Source: Clostridiaceae bacterium (GTDB lineage Bacteria > Bacillota > Clostridia > Peptostreptococcales > Tindalliaceae). From it: a stretch of DNA of 34,944 bases. A program made the translations under genes and the position numbers. How positions within the stretch are numbered: the stretch's first letter is position 1; each line of letters begins with the position of its first letter. The stretch lies in NCBI GenBank assembly GCA_024635995.1, contig JAGXHW010000033.1, forward strand, positions 1 through 34,944, in the 5' to 3' direction. A model generated the notes under the pieces. The model had not been told where the DNA came from. It ran no database searches and worked only from the letters and a program-made list of their open reading frames with translations. Shown here in pieces: positions 9,154 through 16,792 of the stretch.

Positions 9154-10254
9154 ATGAGGGAATCATTACTTCAAAACTATCAAAATAAAAGAGTACTGGT
9201 GACGGGACATACGGGATTCAAGGGGTCCTGGCTTTCGGTATGGTTGCATATGTTGGGGGCGGAACTCACTGGGTATGCGCTGGATCCCCTGACACCAGAT
9301 GACAATTTTGTATTATCCGGAATGCAGCATAAAATGCATGATAATCGGGGAGATATAAGGGATCGGCAACATCTTTCAAGGGTATTTGAAACGGTTAAGC
9401 CTGAGTTGGTTTTTCATCTTGCAGCACAGCCTCTTGTCGGTCGATCCTATGAAAACCCGGTTGAAACCTATGAAACAAATGTGATGGGAACCATGAATGT
9501 GCTTGAATGTATTCGCAATACACCTGAAACAAAAGTCGGAGTAATTATCACCACTGACAAGTGTTACGAAAATAAAGAGTGGATTTGGGGCTACCGGGAA
9601 AACGACTCACTGGGAGGATATGATCCTTACAGTTCAAGCAAAGCATGCGCCGAATTACTGGTTTCCTCATACCGGCAGTCATTTTTCAATGACTTGGAAG
9701 ATCAGGATAACACCAAATATATTGCTACTGTTCGGGCGGGAAATGTTGTCGGTGGCGGTGACTGGTCTAAAGATAGAATTATCCCTGACTGTATACGATC
9801 CCTGGAGCAGAATCGGTCAATCATCTTACGAAATCCCAGTGCAATCAGGCCATGGCAGCATGTTCTTGAACCCCTTTATGGGTATTTATTGTTGGCAGTT
9901 CGTTTGGCGGAAAGAGAAAAAGCCTTGATTGGCGCGTGGAATTTTGGACCTGAGTCAGAAAGCATGATTGAGGTGGAGAGAATTGTTCAGAAAGTGATTA
10001 AACACTGGGGAAAGGGCTCCTATGATAGCATGAAATCAAAACAACAGTTTCACGAAACGAACATGCTGTGCCTAGACATCAGTAAAGCAAAAAGGGTATT
10101 GAAATGGAACCCTGCCTGGTCCATTGAAAAAACCATTGAGATGACAGTTGAATGGTATCGTCAGTATCATGAAGAAGATGTTTACACGATTTGCACAAGG
10201 CAGATTAAACAGTATTTGGAAGATTTGAGTGAGATGGCGAAAGACAATCTGTGA
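9154..10254 (+). CDS. rfbG: CDP-glucose 4,6-dehydratase
   Basis: Converts CDP-glucose to CDP-4-keto-6-deoxyglucose with tightly bound NAD+. The 366-residue length is typical. The cofactor motif is the subfamily-specific VLVTGHTGFKGSW (14-26), LAAQPLVGRSYENP matches the dehydratase consensus, and the catalytic Tyr-x3-Lys is YSSSK (Tyr about 159). RAGNVVGGGDW and RPWQHVLEPL are the substrate-site segments. ATG at 9154 is preceded by GGGTGA. It follows RfbF and the reductase, so all steps from glucose-1-phosphate to the 4-keto sugar are encoded together. Confidence 0.96.
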   Translation: MRESLLQNYQNKRVLVTGHTGFKGSWLSVWLHMLGAELTGYALDPLTPDDNFVLSGMQHKMHDNRGDIRDRQHLSRVFETVKPELVFHLAAQPLVGRSYENPVETYETNVMGTMNVLECIRNTPETKVGVIITTDKCYENKEWIWGYRENDSLGGYDPYSSSKACAELLVSSYRQSFFNDLEDQDNTKYIATVRAGNVVGGGDWSKDRIIPDCIRSLEQNRSIILRNPSAIRPWQHVLEPLYGYLLLAVRLAEREKALIGAWNFGPESESMIEVERIVQKVIKHWGKGSYDSMKSKQQFHETNMLCLDISKAKRVLKWNPAWSIEKTIEMTVEWYRQYHEEDVYTICTRQIKQYLEDLSEMAKDNL

Positions 10255-10267
10255 GGGGTGAATAGAT

Positions 10268-11206
10268 ATGAACAGTGATCCGTTGGTTTCCATCTTAATG
10301 AACTGCTACAATTCAGAAAAGTATTTAAAGGAAACATTGACCAGTGTTATGGAACAAACCTATCAGAACTGGCAACTTATATTCGTTGATAACCATTCTG
10401 TTGACAGAAGTCATGAGATCTTGAAGGCGTTTTTGCCTGATGCGAGGATTAAATATTTAAAAACCCCGACACATATGCATCTGGGTGATGCACGAGAGTT
10501 TGCCATGGATTATTGTGAAGGTGAATACATGGCGTTTTTAGATACGGACGATCAATGGGTGCCTCATAAATTGGAGGAGCAGGTGAAACTGTTTGAAAGT
10601 GAACCTGACGTTGTTTTCTGTTATTCATCTTTTTATGTCATTGATGAAGAAGGTAAAATGAGCAGGCAAACTGATCTGGAATATCGCAAGGGAAATCTGT
10701 TTGGAAGAAACCTGATAACAAACGAAATCTGTTTCCAAACAGCCATGATTAGAAAAAGTGTCCTTGACCGGATGGAGCGGCCGTGGTTTGATCCAAATTT
10801 ACAGTATGCACATGACTACTATTTATTTATGCGTGTTTTTGCAGAGGGGATCGCTGTTTGTATGCCGGAAAAATTGGCGTACTACAGGAAAACGCCAAAT
10901 ACATGGACAAAAAAACTGGCTCACCGATGGGGAGTAGAAAGAGAATATACATACACCCAATTGGAGAAATCAGGCGCTATTGAAAAATTTAGTACAAAAG
11001 AACAGCAGGAACAGGCAAAAACAACGACTGAGATTGCGAAACTAAATTATTATTTAAAGATACATGACTACCCGGAAGCTCGGAAAATACTGAAACCCCG
11101 AAAAAGGGAAAATGCACGATTTTTTGGGCTATATTATCTTAGTTTTTTTCCAGGGGTTTTGCGTCGCCTGCGTGAGTCGTATGCCAGAAAAAAAGCGGCA
11201 AAGTAA
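10268..11206 (+). CDS. GT2 family glycosyltransferase
   Basis: 312-residue inverting transferase of GT-A fold. The N-terminus has PLVSILMNCYNSEKYL and VMEQTYQNWQLIFVDNHSVD, the standard GT2 start. The metal-binding acidic motif is FLDTDDQW (about residues 94-101). No membrane segment is seen. It probably transfers the CDP-linked deoxysugar made by the preceding five genes or another EPS sugar; which one cannot be told. Translation starts at ATG 10268 with GAGGGGTG (10252-10259) upstream. It is the last gene of the long + strand unit, closed by the terminator at 11243-11269. Confidence 0.9.
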   Translation: MNSDPLVSILMNCYNSEKYLKETLTSVMEQTYQNWQLIFVDNHSVDRSHEILKAFLPDARIKYLKTPTHMHLGDAREFAMDYCEGEYMAFLDTDDQWVPHKLEEQVKLFESEPDVVFCYSSFYVIDEEGKMSRQTDLEYRKGNLFGRNLITNEICFQTAMIRKSVLDRMERPWFDPNLQYAHDYYLFMRVFAEGIAVCMPEKLAYYRKTPNTWTKKLAHRWGVEREYTYTQLEKSGAIEKFSTKEQQEQAKTTTEIAKLNYYLKIHDYPEARKILKPRKRENARFFGLYYLSFFPGVLRRLRESYARKKAAK

Positions 11207-11242
11207 TATTCAATTGAGTCAATACGGTCTGCACGTTTAATG

Positions 11243-11269
11243 CCTGCATCTGCCAGATGCAGGTTTTTT
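11243..11269 (+). terminator. Rho-independent terminator ending the main EPS operon
   Basis: An 8-bp perfect stem CCTGCATC / GATGCAGG with a 5-base loop TGCCA, followed immediately by six T (11264-11269). It lies 36 bases after the GT2 stop codon. Confidence 0.9.
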
Positions 11270-11276
11270 CATAAGT

Positions 11277-11312
11277 TGGCCCTATTGACATGCACTGTCG
11301 TTATGTTAACTT
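11277..11312 (+). promoter_or_regulatory. Putative promoter/operator of lyase paralogue B, shared with paralogue C
   Basis: TTGACA at 11285-11290 is a perfect -35 hexamer. The best-placed -10 (11307-11312, TAACTT, 16-bp spacer) is weak. The whole block from about 11277 to 11310 aligns with 13057-13090 upstream of paralogue C (shared CCTATTGA, CGT and GTTAAC at the same spacing), so it is a conserved element and not chance. It may need an activator. Confidence 0.5.
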
Positions 11313-11386
11313 GAAGGTGAAGAGGTAAGCGGTATATTTTGAAAGACATTGGTTGATAAGATGAGGTACGATTGGGGTGATTTTTT

Positions 11387-12979
11387 GTGAAAAGTGGTTT
11401 TAAGAATCTATTCAGAAAAGGGATTGCAGCGTTGTTGACAATTTTGTTACTAGCCCAGGGGCTTTCAGTAGTGGTGGCAGCAACATCCATCAAGTCGGAG
11501 ACTATTTTAAACGACTATTCACTGACTATTTACGGAAATGATTCCATGAACATTTACCCAAACGAAGCCAGAACCCGTTATAGTGCAATACTTCGCGGTC
11601 CGGAAGGTGAAATGTCCAGGGGGTTGAAATGGTCTGTTGCGGGTGTCGAGGGTGTTTCCATTACACAGAAGGGTTTGCTCATTGTCGATCCCAATGCACA
11701 GGAAGGCACAGTAGTGATTACTGTTGCGACAACAGAAGCTCCACGGATACAAGCAACCCGTGCAGTTTCTCTGACGTACTATGACGAGGCACTATCGAAT
11801 CCGGCTGTTAAAGCCATGTCTGATGAAAGAAATGATATGACCACTAAGAACAGTGAAGATTCAGGCACAAATCAAGAACCTGTCAGTCAATCAGCTCATA
11901 TAACCAGCAGTACGGTTCTTACCCAGTACCAAAAAGAACTGGTGGAATACTTATCAAAGGAAATCCCTTCTAAAACGCGGCATGTTGAAGACAAATACAT
12001 CCCATCCCGAGATGTGTCCACTCAGATTGCAGATTATGTGATCAGCTGGCAACTGGATTATGAAGGATTGGGAGGATGGGGCAAAAATTTCGATGATAGA
12101 ATCTATTCACGACAATGGAACGGGTCTGAGATAAAATCACACACATATACCCATGACAATAAAGTGCCCACATCATCCATCGACAACAATGCCACAACAT
12201 CGCACATTCATTATCTAGCGGCTGTTTATGGCAAGTATGGTGGAGAACGCTATAAGAAATCCATTCACAAAGCCATGGACATGATTCTTCACATGCAACA
12301 TGAGCAGGGCAGCTGGGGAGAAATGTATCCTGAACAGACATATGGGCCTTCGCGTTTTGAAAACAGGGGCACCATTTTGCAGATGGTGCATTATAATAAT
12401 CTGTCGATGTACCAGAAGATATTAAACAACACCTATCCTTTTAACAATGATCTTTTTAGTGAAGAAGACAAAGCGAAGATTCGCAAGTCTTACGACAAAG
12501 CCCTGGATTTTGTCATTAAATCGCAGGTCAAGCAAGACGGCGTGTTAACTGGCTGGGCAGGAAAATACGATGAAGAGATTTATCAACCCAGGTGGGCGCG
12601 GAATTTTGAGCCGCCTTCCATTAATGCTTTTGACACAGCCATGATTTTATTTCACCTGATTTCCATACCAGACAAAAGCGATGAGATCACCAACGCCATC
12701 TACCATGGCAACATGTGGATGTACAATACGGTTAAACTGGATATGGAATACCGCAGCCAGGAGCCTCCATTTTTCCACACGGCACCAGGGATGAAAATGT
12801 GGAACAAATTTATTGACATTCAAACCAACGAAGGCATTTATGCCGCACACAGCAAGATTTTACATCACATCTCTGAATTGCCAGTGGAACGATTGTATGG
12901 TTATGGATGGGCATCAGAACGAGGGTTTCAATTCTATGAAGTAACCGATGCGTTTTTACGCAGTCACTCCCCGTTGTAG
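11387..12979 (+). CDS. Secreted Ig-like + PL10-type (pectate-lyase-like) protein, paralogue B
   Basis: 530 residues. A signal peptide (1-31, cleavage near VVVA-A) is followed by an Ig-like beta domain (about 43-131: YSLTIYGNDSM, LKWSVAGVEGVSI, EGTVVITVATTEA), a low-complexity linker (132-176) and a PL10-type toroid domain (about 205-525). The catalytic domain shares SWQLDYEGLGGWGK, SSIDNNATTSH, ENRGTILQMVHYN and WARNFEPPSI with paralogues A and C. GTG start with GGGGTG about eight bases upstream. There is no cell-wall anchor motif, so it is probably released or held by binding polysaccharide through the Ig-like domain. It is transcribed from its own promoter after the EPS terminator. Substrate is inferred to be the locally made uronate-containing EPS. 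Confidence 0.8.
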   Translation: MKSGFKNLFRKGIAALLTILLLAQGLSVVVAATSIKSETILNDYSLTIYGNDSMNIYPNEARTRYSAILRGPEGEMSRGLKWSVAGVEGVSITQKGLLIVDPNAQEGTVVITVATTEAPRIQATRAVSLTYYDEALSNPAVKAMSDERNDMTTKNSEDSGTNQEPVSQSAHITSSTVLTQYQKELVEYLSKEIPSKTRHVEDKYIPSRDVSTQIADYVISWQLDYEGLGGWGKNFDDRIYSRQWNGSEIKSHTYTHDNKVPTSSIDNNATTSHIHYLAAVYGKYGGERYKKSIHKAMDMILHMQHEQGSWGEMYPEQTYGPSRFENRGTILQMVHYNNLSMYQKILNNTYPFNNDLFSEEDKAKIRKSYDKALDFVIKSQVKQDGVLTGWAGKYDEEIYQPRWARNFEPPSINAFDTAMILFHLISIPDKSDEITNAIYHGNMWMYNTVKLDMEYRSQEPPFFHTAPGMKMWNKFIDIQTNEGIYAAHSKILHHISELPVERLYGYGWASERGFQFYEVTDAFLRSHSPL

Positions 12980-13056
12980 AAAAGCAACCAAAACACTGTT
13001 TTGCATTCAACCCCCCAAAAGCAGTAATGGACGGAAGTCCTGTGATGTTTACCCAA

Positions 13057-13092
13057 TGGTCCTATTGATATACTTTCTTCGTGTGTTAACAT
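13057..13092 (+). promoter_or_regulatory. Putative promoter of riboswitch-lyase C unit
   Basis: TTGATA (13065-13070) is a good -35 hexamer. TAACAT (13087-13092) with a 16-bp spacer is a fair -10, with CATAAT (13090-13095) as an alternative at 19 bp. The block matches the element upstream of paralogue B at 11277-11310. Transcription from here would enter the riboswitch within about 15 bases. Confidence 0.5.
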
Positions 13093-13109
13093 AATATACA
13101 TGAAGTACG

Positions 13110-13241
13110 ATCATGAAAAAGGCAAACTTACCGAGAGGTAAGGACGCAAAACTACGGATCTCAAATAATTCATGAGAAAGCCGGGTTGCCATGATGGGTC
13201 AGCATAGCATGTTTAAAAAGCATGTCTGAACATCTCTTTTT
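13110..13241 (+). ncRNA. Cyclic-di-GMP-I (GEMM) riboswitch with terminator-type expression platform
   Basis: The aptamer has all class I landmarks: GGCAAAC (13121-13127), hairpin CTTACC-GAGA-GGTAAG with a GNRA loop, the invariant GGACGCAAA (13142-13150), a second hairpin arm GATCTC/GAGAAAG, and closing GCCGGGTTGCC (13180-13190). P1 is ATCAT (13110-13114) with ATGAT (13191-13195). Downstream, GATG-TCAG-CATG (13193-13211) can pair with CATG-CTGA-CATC (13221-13234), followed by a T-run to 13241: a plausible terminator. The base of that terminator overlaps the 3' strand of P1, so ligand binding would oppose termination, suggesting an ON switch (inference). It controls the lyase/Ig-like protein at 13280. 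Confidence 0.93.
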
Positions 13242-13279
13242 CAAACAGATCGTATGATTTGAATCAGGAGGTGTTTTTT

Positions 13280-15634
13280 ATGTCAATAACTCGTAAGAAT
13301 GTCATTCAAAAAGGAGCGGTATGGCTTCTTATCACAATACTTATCATGTCTGCACCGTTTGCAGCCTACGCAAATAGTTCACTGTATCCGAACCACACAA
13401 TTACCATCTATGGAACCTCCAGTATGTCGATCTACAACACTGCATCTGAATCACAATATTCAGCGATTCTGAGAAGTCCGTCAGGTGAAGAGAACAAAGA
13501 ACTGGTATGGTCAGTGGGTGGACTGTCAGGCGTATCCATCACACAGGCAGGCCTTTTACAGGTAGACCCCAGCACAAAAGAAGGAACTGCGATAATCACT
13601 GTAACCATGAAAGAAGATGCTTCAGTTGTTGGCACTCGATCGGTGTCACTGGTGTATCACAGCTCCAAGACGGTTACAACAGAACCAGCACCAACACCAG
13701 CACCAGAACCAGCACCAACACCAGCACCAGAACCAACACCAGCACCAGCACCAACACCAGCACCAACAGAACCAGCACCAACAGAACCAACACCAACAGA
13801 ACAAGTGTTGGAGACAGATGTATCACATCAAGCGAAAGCCCTTGTGGATCAATTAACCAGGGATATGCCTGGTAAAACCAAGTATGTGAAAAATGCGTAT
13901 ACTCCCGAGCATACGGTATCAACAACCATTGCCGATTATGTAGTTTCCTGGCAAATGGATTACCAAGGACTGGGTGCATGGAGTAAACGGTTCGATGACA
14001 GAATCTATACAAGAGCATGGAACGGCACTGAATTCAAATCACACACCAAAACACAAGATAATAAAGTACCCACATCCTCCATCGACAACAATGCCACAAC
14101 AACCCACATTCAATACCTGGCAGCGGTGTATGGAAAGTATGGTGGCACTAAATACAAAGATTCCATTTACAAAGCAATGGACATGATTCTTTACATGCAG
14201 CATGACCAGGGTAGTTTCCCAGAACATTATCCGGACCAGACCTGGCCTTCATCCAAGTTTGAAAACCGCGGTACGATGCTGCAAATGGTGCACTTCAACG
14301 TGATGTCCATGTACCAGAAAATTTTAACCAACACGTACCCCTTTAACAATGACCTCTTTGATGCAGCATACAAACAAAAGATACAAGAATCCTATGACAA
14401 AGCGTTGGATTTCGTTATCAAATCTCAAGTAGAACAAAACGGCGTTCTTGGCGGTTGGGCAGGAAAGTATAACGAAGCCACTTATGAGCCAATATGGGCA
14501 AGACTCTTTGAGCCACCTTCAATTGTACCTTTTGACACAGCAATGATTTTGTTCCATCTGATCTCAATACCGGATAAAAGTGATGAAGTGGTGAATGCCA
14601 TCTATCACGGCTCCATGTTTATGCATGACACGGCCATGGTGAATACGAAATACACGCACAATAGCTCCCCGTATTTTGTATCATCATCAGGTGATAAAGC
14701 ATGGCACAAATTCCTGGAGATTGGTACCAACACAGGCATCGTGGCAGAGAACGGAAACATTTTCTACACTATATCGAGTCTGTCTGCAGAGCGGATTGCC
14801 GGTTATGGCTGGGGATCTGACAGAGGTTTTCAGTTTTACGATGAAACGGCTAAATTTTTAGCCAGTTATCAGCCACCAGCACCAGAGCCAACACCAGCAC
14901 CAGAGCCAACACCGGTACCAGAGCCAACACCGGTACCAGAGCCAACACCGGTACCAGAGCCAACACCAGTACCAGAGCCAACACCAGTACAGGGTTATGA
15001 AAACTACAGGATAACAATCTATGGCAGCAAAAGCATGCAGATATACAACACTGAGGCACAAACACAGTTTTCTGCAATCATCCGCAACAAGGGTGAAGTG
15101 AATGGGGAACTGGTTTGGAAAGTGAGTGGCCTTGACGGTGTCAGTATCGACCAAAATGGTCTGTTGAAGGTTGATCCCAGTACAAAGGAAGGGACTGCCA
15201 TCATAACGGTTAGCATGAAAGAAGCACCATCGGTTGTTGGCACCTATTCATTGCCTTTGACCTATCATAGTTCAAAAGTCCTTGCACCAGAACCGGCACC
15301 AGCGCCAGAACCAACACCAGAACCGGAGCCAGTGGAAGAAGTATCGAAATATGATGGTTATACACTAACAATCTACGGTAGCAGCACCACCAAGATCTAT
15401 CCGAACGAGGCACAAACTCAATACTCAGCCGTACTACGTGGCGGAGGGAAAGAGATTTCCGGGGAACAGCTTACATGGTCTGTGTCTGGAGACAAGAATG
15501 CTTCCATTGATCAGAATGGCTTGATGAGAATTAAGTCAGGAACAAAAACCGGCACTGTGACGATTACAGTTAAATTGAATGCAGAAACGTCGGTTACAGG
15601 CACCTACACAGTTCAATTGGTTAACTGGAAATAA
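13280..15634 (+). CDS. Large secreted Ig-like / PL10-type (pectate-lyase-like) protein, paralogue C
   Basis: 784 residues: signal peptide 1-31 (PFAAYA-N), Ig-like domain 1 (about 37-127), Pro/Thr/Glu linker (134-174), PL10-type domain (about 205-530), hexapeptide PEPTPV linker (532-570), Ig-like 2 (572-664), short Pro-rich linker (668-686), Ig-like 3 (690-784). Catalytic-domain motifs: SWQMDYQGLGAWSK, SSIDNNATTTH, ENRGTMLQMVHFN, WARLFEPPSI, DRGFQFYDETAKF. Compared with A and B, SWGEMYPEQ is changed to SFPEHYPDQ. ATG 13280 has AGGAGGTG (13266-13273) six bases upstream; the TTG at 13259 is not needed. Expression is gated by the c-di-GMP riboswitch. No sortase or S-layer motif is seen, so binding is probably carbohydrate-mediated. 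Likely EPS lyase or matrix protein; activity unproven. Confidence 0.82.
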   Translation: MSITRKNVIQKGAVWLLITILIMSAPFAAYANSSLYPNHTITIYGTSSMSIYNTASESQYSAILRSPSGEENKELVWSVGGLSGVSITQAGLLQVDPSTKEGTAIITVTMKEDASVVGTRSVSLVYHSSKTVTTEPAPTPAPEPAPTPAPEPTPAPAPTPAPTEPAPTEPTPTEQVLETDVSHQAKALVDQLTRDMPGKTKYVKNAYTPEHTVSTTIADYVVSWQMDYQGLGAWSKRFDDRIYTRAWNGTEFKSHTKTQDNKVPTSSIDNNATTTHIQYLAAVYGKYGGTKYKDSIYKAMDMILYMQHDQGSFPEHYPDQTWPSSKFENRGTMLQMVHFNVMSMYQKILTNTYPFNNDLFDAAYKQKIQESYDKALDFVIKSQVEQNGVLGGWAGKYNEATYEPIWARLFEPPSIVPFDTAMILFHLISIPDKSDEVVNAIYHGSMFMHDTAMVNTKYTHNSSPYFVSSSGDKAWHKFLEIGTNTGIVAENGNIFYTISSLSAERIAGYGWGSDRGFQFYDETAKFLASYQPPAPEPTPAPEPTPVPEPTPVPEPTPVPEPTPVPEPTPVQGYENYRITIYGSKSMQIYNTEAQTQFSAIIRNKGEVNGELVWKVSGLDGVSIDQNGLLKVDPSTKEGTAIITVSMKEAPSVVGTYSLPLTYHSSKVLAPEPAPAPEPTPEPEPVEEVSKYDGYTLTIYGSSTTKIYPNEAQTQYSAVLRGGGKEISGEQLTWSVSGDKNASIDQNGLMRIKSGTKTGTVTITVKLNAETSVTGTYTVQLVNWK
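13678..13803 (+). repeat. Pro-rich coding microsatellite (6-bp CCAGCA/CCAACA units)
   Basis: Imperfect hexanucleotide repeats encode the first APTPAPEP-type linker of paralogue C. The low complexity generates long false open frames on both strands. Confidence 0.85.
14881..14988 (+). repeat. Six tandem 18-bp repeats encoding PEPTPV
   Basis: Six adjacent copies of an 18-bp unit beginning ACCAGAGCCAACACC, starting at 14881, 14899, 14917, 14935, 14953 and 14971, with changes only in the last three bases. They encode the linker between the lyase domain and the second Ig-like domain of paralogue C. The number of copies could vary between strains by slippage without breaking the frame. Confidence 0.92.
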
Positions 15635-15684
15635 ATAAAGATCCTCTAAGATAGTACTCGCTAAAGCTCATAAGACAAAAAACT

Positions 15685-15721
15685 AAAATGCTGGCTCCCT
15701 TTGTTGGGAGCCAGCATTTTT
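15685..15721. terminator. Bidirectional Rho-independent terminator between lyase C and the deacetylase
   Basis: A perfect 15-bp inverted repeat (15685-15699 and 15706-15720, core TGCTGGCTCCC) with a six-base loop. The A-tract on one side and T-tract on the other let it work for both convergent units. The remaining stretch 15722-15896 shows nothing recognisable. Confidence 0.92.
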
Positions 15722-15896
15722 GGTGCGCCAGGCATCGAATCCATCCTCCTTATATGTAATTCATGTCATCGCAAATCACATATTGATCAACGGAATTGAT
15801 TAAGTGCCATTAACCAAGATATAGGGAAAAGTATGACTGCATTATTCATAGATTCACATCAGTTCTCCCTTTTTTCGCTGACTTCCAGAGGTTGCT

Positions 15897-16721
15897 TCAA
15901 ACATACCTTTTATCATTAAACAGCTCATCATAAGAAACCAGGGAAATGTGATGGTCACGAATCCAGTTCTTCATTTCTTCGCTGGTCAGGATCTCCAGTT
16001 CTTCCCCCCGTTTAGTGTTGTAGCCGCTGATGGCCATCAGCTCATCGTCCACAAACCCGGGATGACACATGATTTCAGTCACCCCTGGAGGCGCTTCCAA
16101 AATCATATTCTTTAGAACATCCATGCTGACGCCTTCTTCAAAAAAATGGGTTGTAAACTGATCTGCTGAGCGATAAATATCACGCCGAATAAATTTTTCA
16201 AAAATTCTTCTTTTGAGTGACGTTTTACCATAGTTGATTTTTCGCAAGGGCACCTTGTATTCATTGGCAAGTTTAATAAAAATGTGTCTAAATTCACGCC
16301 TCATATGGATGGAATGATGTGTGTCCAGATGAGACAGTTTTATTCCAAATTCTCTGAACCGTTCAATTTGTTCTCTTGCTTCCTTCTCAATTTCCTTAGC
16401 ACTAAACTTTTGCGTGATCTCATTCACTCCTTTAAAGTTACCGTCCCTCACCTCAAGGATAAACCGGCCGTTTTCATTGACCAACGATGAGACTTCCTCT
16501 CGGGGCAATAACGACGGCCCCTGTGAAATGTTTATGTGGACACCCATAGCCTGAATCTTATGCTGACGGGCTAACGCAATGCCGTGATCTATTTTTGGCA
16601 TATTCATCATGATGCTTGTGCTGGTGACAATGCCTTCTTTCATCGCCTTGATAATGCCTGCATTGCACCCTTCTGTCATTCCAAAATCATCCGCCGTAAG
16701 GATAAAGCTCTTCTTCACCAC
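15897..16721 (-). CDS. YdjC/ChbG-like carbohydrate deacetylase
   Basis: 274-residue protein of the YdjC family, whose characterised member ChbG removes N-acetyl groups from chito-oligosaccharides. The start FILTADDFGMTEGCNAGI carries the metal-binding aspartate pair; HINISQGP and HLDTHHSIHM supply the metal-binding histidines; CHPGFVDDEL near the C-terminus is also a family motif. The GTG at 16721 follows GAGGAAG by about seven bases; an upstream in-frame GTG at 16748 is not needed. No signal peptide, so it is cytoplasmic. It is the second gene of a two-gene - strand unit with the kinase-like gene (71-base gap). It may deacetylate an EPS intermediate (inference). Confidence 0.85.
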   Translation of the reverse strand: MVKKSFILTADDFGMTEGCNAGIIKAMKEGIVTSTSIMMNMPKIDHGIALARQHKIQAMGVHINISQGPSLLPREEVSSLVNENGRFILEVRDGNFKGVNEITQKFSAKEIEKEAREQIERFREFGIKLSHLDTHHSIHMRREFRHIFIKLANEYKVPLRKINYGKTSLKRRIFEKFIRRDIYRSADQFTTHFFEEGVSMDVLKNMILEAPPGVTEIMCHPGFVDDELMAISGYNTKRGEELEILTSEEMKNWIRDHHISLVSYDELFNDKRYV

Positions 16722-16792
16722 AATTTCACTTCCTCTCAAATGATGCACAAAATCTAAGTTTATCCGAGGACTACCACCGCAAAAAAATCCTG

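Noticed and set aside
11277-11295. Sigma-54-like TGG...GC pattern upstream of lyase B (considered because a sigma-54 activator is encoded at the right end).
   Set aside because: The GG-to-GC spacing is 12, not the required 10 bases, and the pattern is absent in the homologous element before lyase C.
11311-11386. Decayed c-di-GMP riboswitch in the leader of lyase B.
   Set aside because: Only a short GAGGTAAG resembles the aptamer; GGACGCAAA, GGCAAAC and the closing strand are missing, so it is mentioned only as a possibility in a finding.
13674-14018. Long - strand reading frame rich in alternating Leu/Val opposite the Pro-rich linker, and a similar one opposite 14850-15154.
   Set aside because: They are artefacts of low-complexity repeats in the real + strand gene; no ribosome binding site or homology.
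14881-14988. Array of 18-bp repeats considered as a CRISPR.
   Set aside because: Units are directly adjacent without spacers, in frame, and translate to a Pro-rich linker of a clear gene.
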